From Amycolatopsis sp. NBC_00345 (GTDB lineage: Bacteria > Actinomycetota > Actinomycetes > Mycobacteriales > Pseudonocardiaceae), in contig NZ_CP107995.1 of the NCBI RefSeq assembly GCF_036116635.1, forward strand, positions 8,432,001 through 8,496,000: a stretch of DNA of 64,000 bases. Reading direction: 5' to 3'. How positions within the stretch are numbered: the stretch's first letter is position 1; every line of letters begins with the position of its first letter. Shown here one piece after another: positions 51,262 through 59,048 of this stretch. The notes below the pieces were generated by a model, which was not told where the DNA came from, made no database searches, and saw nothing but the letters and a program-made list of their open reading frames with translations. A program made the position numbers and the translations under genes.

Positions 51262-52637
51262 TGAGCTACACCGGAATGGCGTTCCCCCAGCAGGTCCAGG
51301 TCATGAACGCCACCAAGCCGCTGGCCCAGGTGGCCTCGCAGGCGGCCCAGATGTGGCAGCAGGCCGGGACCCAGCTCTCCGGCGCGTCCTCGTCGCTGCA
51401 GGGCCAGCTCCAGGCGCTGGAGCCGGACTGGACCGACGAGGCCGGCGCCCAGATGCAGCAGCGCGGCGGGCAGAGCAAGGCGGACATCGATTCGTGGACG
51501 GCCGGGATCAGCCAGACCGTCAGCGCGCTCACCGGGCTCTCGTCGGCGATCACCAGCACCGGTCAGCAGATCGACCAGCTGGTCGCGATGCTGCAGGCGA
51601 ACCCGCTGATGGCGGCGCTGATGATGCCGATCCTGCAGCAGCAGGCCGGCGGGCTGATGGACCAGCTCGCCCAGCAGTTCACCTCCGCCACCCAGGCGGT
51701 CTCGGGCGCCCAGGGCAACGAGTGGAGCGGCCCGACCGGCAGCTCCGGCGGCGGTGGTTCCGCCGGCGGCTCGTCCGGGGGCTCGTCCGGCGGCGGCCAG
51801 TCGGCGAGCGCGTCGAGCGGGGGTGACGGCGGTGCGAGTTCCTCGTCTTCGGCGTCGGGTGACCAGGCGTCGGCCTCCGGCGGTGATGACGCTGCGGCCG
51901 GGGACGACGCGTCGCAGCAGGACCCGGCGACCGGCGACGACGGAAGCCAGGATCCGGGCCTCAGCGGCGACCCGTCGCTGTCCGGGCTGGGCGGCACGGT
52001 GGCCCCGATCGCGCCGCCGACCCTGCCTCCGCTGCCGCCGATGACGTCCGTGCCGCCGCCGTCGTTGCCCGGCGGGTTCGCGATGCCGATGGGTGGACTT
52101 GGCGGGCTGGGCGGGCTGGGCGGCGGTGGTGGCCGCGGCTTCGGCGGGCCGTCGGTGCCCGGCGTCCGGCTGGGCGGTGGCGGGCTGAAACCGTTGCCGC
52201 AGGCGGCTTTCCCGGTGGCCCAGCAGGTCACGCCGACCACGACCGGGCAGGCTCCGGCGGTCCCCGAGGCCGAGCCGGTCCAGCCGTCGGGCGGCAGCGG
52301 TGGCGGCGGCGGGATGCCGATGGCGCCGATGTCCGGCCTCGCCGGGGCCGGTGGCGCCGGTAGCGGTGGTGGCACGCCGGGTTCCGGTGCCCTGCAACGG
52401 CCGTCGCAGGGTCGCGGCCCCCGCCGCACGAACCCGCCCGGCCTGCCCGCCGCGTTGCGCGGGAAAGCGGGCCGGACCGACCCGGCGGCGTTCGCGCCAC
52501 TCGCCCGCACCGTCCGCCGTGACCGGGCCGACGACCCGACCACGGTAGAGCTGCTGGACGAGGACCTCTGGCAGGTCGGCGACCAGGGCGCCCCGAGGCT
52601 CGAGCCGCCCGCACCGCCGCGTCGCCTGGCTCGCTGA
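51261..52637 (+). CDS. PPE-like ESX substrate with Pro/Gly-rich tail
   Basis: A 458-residue protein. Residues 1-155 form helical repeats of a WXG100/PPE-like head (WTDEAGAQMQQ at the turn). The rest is low-complexity: Gly/Ser-rich (about 160-225), Pro-rich, then Gly/Pro-rich, ending with a short basic segment (RGPRRTNPPG) and a final acidic part. It pairs with the preceding small protein through overlapping codons. No enzyme domain is visible. Its stop is followed by the palindrome split by an IS element. Confidence 0.65.
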   Translation: MSYTGMAFPQQVQVMNATKPLAQVASQAAQMWQQAGTQLSGASSSLQGQLQALEPDWTDEAGAQMQQRGGQSKADIDSWTAGISQTVSALTGLSSAITSTGQQIDQLVAMLQANPLMAALMMPILQQQAGGLMDQLAQQFTSATQAVSGAQGNEWSGPTGSSGGGGSAGGSSGGSSGGGQSASASSGGDGGASSSSSASGDQASASGGDDAAAGDDASQQDPATGDDGSQDPGLSGDPSLSGLGGTVAPIAPPTLPPLPPMTSVPPPSLPGGFAMPMGGLGGLGGLGGGGGRGFGGPSVPGVRLGGGGLKPLPQAAFPVAQQVTPTTTGQAPAVPEAEPVQPSGGSGGGGGMPMAPMSGLAGAGGAGSGGGTPGSGALQRPSQGRGPRRTNPPGLPAALRGKAGRTDPAAFAPLARTVRRDRADDPTTVELLDEDLWQVGDQGAPRLEPPAPPRRLAR

Positions 52638-52660
52638 GCCAGGGCACCCGGCCTGAACAG

Positions 52661-52683
52661 CTCGTGAGTGTTTATGACGGTTA
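52661..52683. repeat. Left half of a 46-bp palindrome split by an IS element
   Basis: Left arm 52661-52682 (begins CTCGTGAGTGTTTATG) is the perfect inverse of 53667-53688. The original palindrome had 22-bp arms and a two-base loop; its apex now holds the IS. It was likely the terminator between convergent genes. Confidence 0.85.
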
Positions 52684-53662
52684 GTGCCTGTTTGTGATCC
52701 CGGTTTCGGGTATGGGTCGGGCCTCTGCTAGTGATCTTGACACCACATCTCGATCTCTAGCAGAGGCCCGGTTTCCCTTTGTACCTTGCCGTGGATCGGC
52801 CCACGTCAGTGGGCTGTCGTTCCCGTCGCTACCCGTCGGGCACCACCGATGCCGAGTGGGCGTTGCTGGAGCCGTTGCTGCCCAGGCCTGCATGTGCGAC
52901 CGAGCTGGGTGGCCGGCCGGAGAAACATCACCGGCGCGCGGTCGTGGACGCGCTGCGCTACGTGACCGACAACGGCATCAAATGGCGGGCGTTACCAGCG
53001 GACTTCCCGCCATGGCAGACGGTGCACGGATTCTTCACCCGCTGGAGCAAAGCCGGGGTGTTCGACAAGATCCGCGACCGGTTGCGCGAGAAGATCCGGT
53101 CGCGAGCGGGGCGGAATCCGGCGCCGTCCGCAGCGGTGATCGACTCCCAGTCGGTCAAGGCCGCCGAGACCGTCGGCCGCCCGTCGCGCGGCTATGACGG
53201 CGGGAAGAAGATCGACGGCCGCAAACGCCACATCGCCACCGACACCCAAGGACTGCTGCTGGTGGTCCTGATCACCGCAGCCAGCGTGCAGGACCGCGCC
53301 GCAGCCCGCGACCTGCTCTCGGCGCTGCACACCGCCTACCGCGGCATCACCTGGGTCTGGGCCGACGGCGGCTACACCAGCAAAGCACTGGTCGACTGGG
53401 CACAAGACACACTGCATCTCACCTTCGACATCGTGAAGAAAATCGTCGGCCAGACCACCTTCATCATCCTGCCCCGGCGCTGGGTCGTCGAACGCACCTT
53501 CTCCTGGATCACCCAAGCACGCCGCAACGCCCGCGACTACGAACGACTACCCGACCACTCCGCCGCATTCGTCAACAACGCCATGATCACTATGATGACC
53601 AGACGCCTCACCCGCCCAACAAAGCGGGCCAGAACCACCTAACCAAGTTCCAAGACAGGCAC
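52684..53662 (+). mobile_element. IS5-family insertion sequence, about 979 bp
   Basis: Ends GTGCCTGTTTGTGATC (left) and, inverted, GTGCCTGTCTTGGAAC (right) share about 12 of 16 bases. It is flanked by the target duplication TTA (52681-52683 and 53663-53665), fitting the T-N-A target of IS1031-type IS5 members. An inner hairpin (arms 52719-52731 and 52757-52769) lies upstream of the transposase and may block read-through. One transposase gene fills the interior. Confidence 0.9.
52779..53642 (+). CDS. IS5-family DDE transposase
   Basis: Transposase of 287 aa. The N-terminal DUF4096-like segment (GTTDAEWALLEPLLP, then WRALPADFPPWQTVHGFF) and DDE catalytic residues (AVIDSQSVK, WADGGYTSK and VVERTFSW) are intact, so it is probably active. 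The start is uncertain: TTG 52779 is the longest frame, GTG 52791 is an alternative; no good ribosome site is visible before either. Confidence 0.9.
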   Translation: MYLAVDRPTSVGCRSRRYPSGTTDAEWALLEPLLPRPACATELGGRPEKHHRRAVVDALRYVTDNGIKWRALPADFPPWQTVHGFFTRWSKAGVFDKIRDRLREKIRSRAGRNPAPSAAVIDSQSVKAAETVGRPSRGYDGGKKIDGRKRHIATDTQGLLLVVLITAASVQDRAAARDLLSALHTAYRGITWVWADGGYTSKALVDWAQDTLHLTFDIVKKIVGQTTFIILPRRWVVERTFSWITQARRNARDYERLPDHSAAFVNNAMITMMTRRLTRPTKRARTT

Positions 53663-53665
53663 TTA

Positions 53666-53688
53666 GAACCGTCATAAACACTCACGAG
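53666..53688. repeat. Right half of the split palindrome
   Basis: Arm 53667-53688 mirrors 52661-52682. The minus-strand galactosidase gene ends inside it: its last codons and stop (TGA at 53674-53672) are made of palindrome sequence, including a TTA codon. Confidence 0.85.
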
Positions 53689-55864
53689 TCTTACCGCCGA
53701 CGGTCATGGCGAGCGGGGCGGAGGCGAGCTCACCCACGCCGGTCGTTGTCGCGGCCGTCACCTGGGCCTGTCCGTTGCGCTGCGCGAGCGCGTTCCCGTC
53801 CGGCAGGATCCGCACGACGCCGGGACGGCTGCTGCGGTAGCTGACCGGCCCCAGCACCGGGAGCACGTGGTCGGCGTTCACCGTGGTGGCGTCGTGGTCG
53901 ACCGCGACCGACTGGGCGGGCATGTCGACGGTGTCCGCCCGCGCGTTCAGGCCGTTGTCGTACCGGTTCCGCGCGATCCGCACGTCCGAGGAACCCCGGA
54001 AGACGAACAGCGAAGTCCGGTACTCCGTGCCCGTGGCCACCGTCTGCAACGGGGTGCGCTCGCCCACGGCCGGGCACCGGTTCTGCGCCTGCACCTGGAG
54101 AAGCGACGCGCGATCGAGCCGCCGCACGGTGTTGCCGGTGAAGCTGAACCCGCCGACGCTCTTGGCGTCGACCAGGTTGACGTCACCGATGTCGAAGGTG
54201 TTGTCCTCGACCTTGATGTTGTGGTGCACCGGATGCGCCGCGTCGAGCACCTGGTTGGTCGGCTCGACGAAGATGACGCGGCTCGACGGCCGGGTGAAGA
54301 CGTTCCGGCGGATGGTGACGTCGTCGACCGGACCGGACTCGTACCACTGGTAGGCGTCCGCGGAGATGTAGACGCTGGACATGGTCATGCCGTCGAAGAG
54401 GTTGTCCTCGATCACCACCGGCTTACGGGTGGTGACCAGGATGCCGCGGGTCGGCACGTTGCGGAAAGTGTTGCCGGACACCAGGACCGACGGGGTGTAG
54501 GTGACGTTCTCCACCACGCTGCCGCCGATCGTCACGGCGTCGGGCACCGGCCGGTCGAGGGTGATCGTCATGTCCGTCAACGATTTCGTGTGGTCCATCC
54601 CGCTGGGGCCGTCGACGGCGGTGACGACCGCCTGGCCGCCGTCCGCTCGCATCGTCTGCTTCGTGGTCAGCTCGACCGTGTCGCCGACGTGGAACTGCGG
54701 GAACCCGGCGGTCTCGGGGTGTTTGTAGCTGACGGTGAGGCTGTTCGGCGTGGGCTTGCCGGTGACCTCGAGGTAGGTGCCGTGGATGTTGATCGGGTCG
54801 TCCTGCGGCCCGTCGAAGACGTTGCCCGTGATCGACACCTTGCCCTTGACCCCGGACATCTGCAGGAAGTCCGCGGAGGACGCCGTCGAGCGCCCGGAGG
54901 CCGGGTCCGGCCGGAAGTTGTTCCGGTCGATGGTGACGTTCTCGCTGAACTGGGCGACCAGGCCGAACGTCTGCATGTAGTAGGCGTTGAGCCCGCGCAC
55001 GACGACGTCCTTGGAGTTCCAGATGAACGCGCCCGGCTGCTCGCGGGTGGTCTGCCGCATCTCGTAGACGAGCCCCCGGTCGGTGGACGCCGCCGGGCTC
55101 GCGTAGTCGATGCGGATCTTCCGGCCGCCGAGGTCGGTGATGGCCTGAACGCCGGTGAACAGCGGATTGTCGGCCCGCCAGGCCGTGTTCGCCACGGGGT
55201 CGTGGATCTGGAGGTACTGCATCCCGTCGACCCCGGACCAGTACGGCTGCCCGGTGGCCGGGCTCGTCTCGCCGAGCCAGGTGATGTGGTTGTCCGCCAC
55301 GCGATAGGGACTTCCGGCGGGCAGGGTCAGTACGCGGTACCCGTGCCCGTCCGCGGTGCCGGTTTCGCTGACCGTGGCGTCGATGACCTTGGGCGCGACG
55401 TAATCGAAGGCGAAGTTCGTGAAGGTGACGCCGGTCGACCGGATCGAGGCGAACGCCGTCTGGAGGCCGTGGTAGTTCAGCTTGGAGCCTTGGCCGTCGA
55501 TGGTGACGTCGCGCATGTCCTCGACGAGCACCCCGATCTTCTTGTCCCGGTAGGCCTGATCGGCGCCGACGGTGTTCGAGACGTACAGCTCGCGCGTCTC
55601 CGCCTGCTCGGGGTACAGCTGGTAGACGCCCTTGGGGAACACCACCCGGACGGGCCGGGAGAGCGTCTTCGCGTACTTCAGCGCCGCCTTCACGGCCGGC
55701 GCCGAATCGGCGACGCCTGTCCGATCGGCGCCGAACGAGGTCACGTCGACCACCTTCGCGGCCGCCGCTGGGTCCGCGTTCGCTGGCGCTTGTCCACAGC
55801 CGAGGAGAACGAGTACCGCGCCGGCGAAGATTCCCGCCGCGCGCCGAGCCGGGCCGTGAGCCAT
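53672..55864 (-). CDS. Secreted beta-helix protein, probable GH110 alpha-1,3-galactosidase
   Basis: A 730-residue lipoprotein candidate: the signal ends in LVLLGCGQ, a lipobox. Residues about 45-650 form a right-handed parallel beta-helix with N-terminal 'VTSFGADRTGVADSAPAVKAAL', typical of pectate-lyase-like polysaccharide enzymes. DDPINIHGTYLEV and 'QTFGLVAQFSENVTIDRN' point to GH110 enzymes that remove alpha-1,3-galactose. The C-terminus resembles an Ig-like domain. Start ATG 55864 has GGAGG four bases upstream. It is downstream of EccB on the same strand. The last sense codon is TTA. Confidence 0.65.
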   Translation of the reverse strand: MAHGPARRAAGIFAGAVLVLLGCGQAPANADPAAAAKVVDVTSFGADRTGVADSAPAVKAALKYAKTLSRPVRVVFPKGVYQLYPEQAETRELYVSNTVGADQAYRDKKIGVLVEDMRDVTIDGQGSKLNYHGLQTAFASIRSTGVTFTNFAFDYVAPKVIDATVSETGTADGHGYRVLTLPAGSPYRVADNHITWLGETSPATGQPYWSGVDGMQYLQIHDPVANTAWRADNPLFTGVQAITDLGGRKIRIDYASPAASTDRGLVYEMRQTTREQPGAFIWNSKDVVVRGLNAYYMQTFGLVAQFSENVTIDRNNFRPDPASGRSTASSADFLQMSGVKGKVSITGNVFDGPQDDPINIHGTYLEVTGKPTPNSLTVSYKHPETAGFPQFHVGDTVELTTKQTMRADGGQAVVTAVDGPSGMDHTKSLTDMTITLDRPVPDAVTIGGSVVENVTYTPSVLVSGNTFRNVPTRGILVTTRKPVVIEDNLFDGMTMSSVYISADAYQWYESGPVDDVTIRRNVFTRPSSRVIFVEPTNQVLDAAHPVHHNIKVEDNTFDIGDVNLVDAKSVGGFSFTGNTVRRLDRASLLQVQAQNRCPAVGERTPLQTVATGTEYRTSLFVFRGSSDVRIARNRYDNGLNARADTVDMPAQSVAVDHDATTVNADHVLPVLGPVSYRSSRPGVVRILPDGNALAQRNGQAQVTAATTTGVGELASAPLAMTVGGKTRECL

Positions 55865-56133
55865 CGATCCTCCGAACCTCTGGGTCGCCGGCGGCCGGGA
55901 GGCCAGACATCCAACGAATATCTGCCTGAACCCTCGGTAGACGGACGCGATCGCCACTGATGCTGCCGAGATTGTGGAATACATCCGACTTCTGTGCAAG
56001 CCCCGCTACTCACCGCAGTGCTTGCCTGGCGATCACGTCGACGTCGAAATTGTTCTCGCCGGTGCGGCCACGCCGGCCATCGCAGGGGACCCACCCGGCC
56101 GCCGCAGTCAGCGTGAACTGACCCGGCGTTACG

Positions 56134-57528
56134 TCACCACTGCCGTAACGCCGAAGCGTGGTCCAGTCCAGGCCCCTGCGGCACCCGGGCCATCAGCCCG
56201 GCGGGGATCCGGACCGGCGGGATGCCGCGGTAGCCGAGGGAGTCGAGGAGGTCCGGGCTGCTCAGCGGGTACGCCCGGCCCAGGTCGGTGACCACGGCAT
56301 AGGTGCCGGCCGGGGCCTGGTCGCTCGGCATCACCTCGACGACCGCCGCCGTCCCCGGCGGCACGAGCACCTGGTCGGCCAGCGCGACACCGCCGGCGGT
56401 CCGGCCCGGCGTGGTGTTCGCCGGGGGCGGCAGCTCGTCGCCCACGCTCACGCTCGGGACGGACGCGGCCGGCGCGAAGGTCAGGCAGACGCGGTCCGAC
56501 CCGGCGGCGAACACCGGCCGGGCCGCGGGCGGGTCGGTGTCGGCCGCCGCCGGACGGGCGGCCACCGTCGCCCCGCTCACCTCGATCGGGCTCAGCCGCA
56601 CCGGGAACGGCTCCGCGCCACCGTAGGCGCCGGTCGTCGGCCGGTACGCGCGCTGGATTTCGTACTCCAGCGGGGTGATCGGCCGCAGCTGCCCGGTTTC
56701 GGCGAGGTAGTACTGGTTTTCCATGGTCAGGAGCTGGCCGGCGAGCAGGTCCGGGCGGCCGGGCACCGCGTGGGACGGCTTTCCGGCGTCCGGCACCGGG
56801 ATCGGCGTGAGCGGGGCGCCCACGGGCAGGACGTCCACGACCGCGGCGCCGACCCGGGTGCGCGGCGCCGAGCCGAGCGCCAGCTCGACCGTGACCGCGT
56901 CCGCGGCGGCGATCTTGTGCCGGTAACCGCCGGCCACCAGGTACTCGTCGCCGGTTTCCGGGGTCTGCACGAGCAGCGCGCGGTCGCCGAGCGGAGTGCC
57001 GCCGGGCGCCTGGTGCCCGACGAGCAGGGCCGAGCGGTACGTCGTGGCGCCGGTGAGGTCGGTGCCCGGCTGCGAGCACAGCGTCCAGCCGTCGCGCAGC
57101 ACCTGGTCGGGCCCGGGCAGCGCGTCCGGCGCGTCCTGGATGCCGATCCGCGGGCCACGGGGGACGCCGGTGAGGGAGTTCGCCGAAACCGACGTCGTCG
57201 CCGCGTGGCTGCCGAGTGCGAGCAGCGCGGACGCGTAGTTCGTCACCGGGTCGAGTTTCCCGTTGAGGTAAACGAATCGGGTGCCGGTCTCCTTCTCGAC
57301 GATCACCGACTTGCCGTCCTGCCAGCTGTGGTCGCCGCCGGGGGAGAGCAGGCCGTACACGCCGGCCGCGGCGAGCGCGATGACGGAGACCACGATCCCG
57401 GCGACGGCGGCGCCCGCGGGGAGCCTGAAGGGCGGCTGTTCGGGGTCGGTCTCACGGGTCACCAGCGCGGAAACCGTGCGCTGCAAGAGGAACTGGTGGG
57501 CTTGGAGCCGATCGCGCGAGGTTGCCAT
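56134..57528 (-). CDS. eccB: Type VII secretion membrane protein EccB
   Basis: Pore subunit of 464 aa. The canonical N-terminus (SRDRLQAHQFLLQRTVSALV) and a single transmembrane helix (about 40-60) lead to the large extracytoplasmic domain; 'GGDHSWQDGKSVIVEKETGTRFVYL' and 'LCSQPG' are typical EccB. It follows EccD with one base between stop and start. Confidence 0.92.
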   Translation of the reverse strand: MATSRDRLQAHQFLLQRTVSALVTRETDPEQPPFRLPAGAAVAGIVVSVIALAAAGVYGLLSPGGDHSWQDGKSVIVEKETGTRFVYLNGKLDPVTNYASALLALGSHAATTSVSANSLTGVPRGPRIGIQDAPDALPGPDQVLRDGWTLCSQPGTDLTGATTYRSALLVGHQAPGGTPLGDRALLVQTPETGDEYLVAGGYRHKIAAADAVTVELALGSAPRTRVGAAVVDVLPVGAPLTPIPVPDAGKPSHAVPGRPDLLAGQLLTMENQYYLAETGQLRPITPLEYEIQRAYRPTTGAYGGAEPFPVRLSPIEVSGATVAARPAAADTDPPAARPVFAAGSDRVCLTFAPAASVPSVSVGDELPPPANTTPGRTAGGVALADQVLVPPGTAAVVEVMPSDQAPAGTYAVVTDLGRAYPLSSPDLLDSLGYRGIPPVRIPAGLMARVPQGPGLDHASALRQW

Positions 57529-57529
57529 G

Positions 57530-58906
57530 TCAGCCGCCCAGCCCGCGCAGGTAGCCGTACAACCCGAGCACCGCGCACACCACGGGCACGACGGCCAGCA
57601 CGATCGCCACTTCGAGCAGCTCGGCGTAACGGCCCCAGCGAGGGCTCGAAGCCCGGGTACTGCGCCGTAGCCCGATGACGATGACCAAAGAGGACAGTCC
57701 TAACAGGACTGGCCCGGCCACGGTCAACGGCCCGGCGGCGAGCAGGGGACCGAGCGTCAGCACCGTCACCCCGGATCCGGCGGCGAGCAGCCAGGCGACC
57801 CGTTGGGCCAGCACGGGGTGCAGCCGCGCGCGCAGGGTGAAGCCGACGGTGAGCAGGATGGCCAGCACCAGGGCGGAGGTTCCGCCGTCGCGGACCAGCA
57901 GCAGGAGCGACGGCACGGCCGCGATGACCGCGCCGCACACCAGCCCGGTGAGCAGACCGTCCGCGCGGACGACGGTGGCGTACACCGCGGACCGGGACGG
58001 CAACGGCTCGTCGCGGAGCAGATCGGCGGTGCCACGCGGGAGCACCGGGATCGGCATCCGCGCGGCCCGGATCGACAGGGGCGCGAGCAGCGGCGAGAAG
58101 GCGAGCGCGCTCCCCGCGACGACCGCCGCGGCACCGGCGGTGCCGAACGTGTCCATCGTCGCGAGCCAGCCGCCGATCACGGCCAGCAGCCCGCTGGTCG
58201 ACCCGGCGATGAACAGCGCCGGCCGGTCGACGACGCCGAGCAAGCCGAGTACGGCCGCCAGCAACAGGGCCGCCCCGGCCGCGATCAGCTGCGGCGCACC
58301 GAGCCCGGTCAACGGCCGGTCCCCCGCGAACAGCAGGCCGCCGCCGGCGAACGCGAACGGCAACGCGGCCGCGGCGAGGACCGAGCCGGCCCCGGCGTCC
58401 CCCGCGGCTCGGGCCAATGCCGTCCCCGCGACCAGCAACAACAGCGCAGCACCGAGCGCCCACGCGGCGGGCCATGGCCACGGCGGCCCGGCGAACGCCA
58501 CCGCGGCCAGCGCCAGCAGCGCGATCGCGGAGCCCGCCACGAGCCCGGCCCGCCGGGTGTGCCGCGGGTCCCAGGCGCTGCTGGCGCGTTCCGCCCCGGC
58601 GGCGATCGCGGCGACGAGGTCGTCGTACTCCAGCTCGGGCCATTCGGTACGGGCCGGGACGAGGTTCAGCACCTCGCCGTCGAGCACCCGGTGCGTGGCG
58701 AGGGTGCTCGCGCCGCCGAGCACGGTGCCGTCGGGGCGGCGGAGCACCCAGCCGCCGTTCGGCACGCCCTGGTCGGCCAGGTGCTCCCCGGCGTGCTGCA
58801 GCAGGCCGGGCAGCAGTTCGGCGATCGGGGACCGTTCGGGCAGGGTGAGATCGACGCGGCGGGCCGGAGCCGCCACGGTGACCCGGACTAGGCCGATGGT
58901 GGGCAT
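57530..58906 (-). CDS. eccD: Type VII secretion membrane protein EccD
   Basis: Pore subunit of 458 aa. A ubiquitin-like N-terminal domain (VRVTVAAPARRVDLTLPERS to about residue 90) is followed by about eleven transmembrane helices, with the hallmark 'FSPLLAPLSIRAARMPIP' segment. EccD forms the membrane channel. Divergent from the kinase-like gene. Confidence 0.92.
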   Translation of the reverse strand: MPTIGLVRVTVAAPARRVDLTLPERSPIAELLPGLLQHAGEHLADQGVPNGGWVLRRPDGTVLGGASTLATHRVLDGEVLNLVPARTEWPELEYDDLVAAIAAGAERASSAWDPRHTRRAGLVAGSAIALLALAAVAFAGPPWPWPAAWALGAALLLLVAGTALARAAGDAGAGSVLAAAALPFAFAGGGLLFAGDRPLTGLGAPQLIAAGAALLLAAVLGLLGVVDRPALFIAGSTSGLLAVIGGWLATMDTFGTAGAAAVVAGSALAFSPLLAPLSIRAARMPIPVLPRGTADLLRDEPLPSRSAVYATVVRADGLLTGLVCGAVIAAVPSLLLLVRDGGTSALVLAILLTVGFTLRARLHPVLAQRVAWLLAAGSGVTVLTLGPLLAAGPLTVAGPVLLGLSSLVIVIGLRRSTRASSPRWGRYAELLEVAIVLAVVPVVCAVLGLYGYLRGLGG

Positions 58907-59048
58907 GCGGGTCTTCCTTTCGCAAGGGGCGCCGCGGCGGCAGCAACCTGCCGGGACGGCCGCGGGTGGCTCGGACCTCTCCTACGATGGGGGCACGGCA
59001 CCTGCGGTGGAACAGGGTCGGCAGCTAGCGGACACGGAGGTCAGGCGT

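Noticed and set aside
57675..59048. The long upstream extension of the pseudokinase reading frame
   Set aside because: It is antisense to EccD and Ser/Ala/Arg-rich, so it is a shadow of that gene; the GGAGG-supported GTG at 59049 is the real start.
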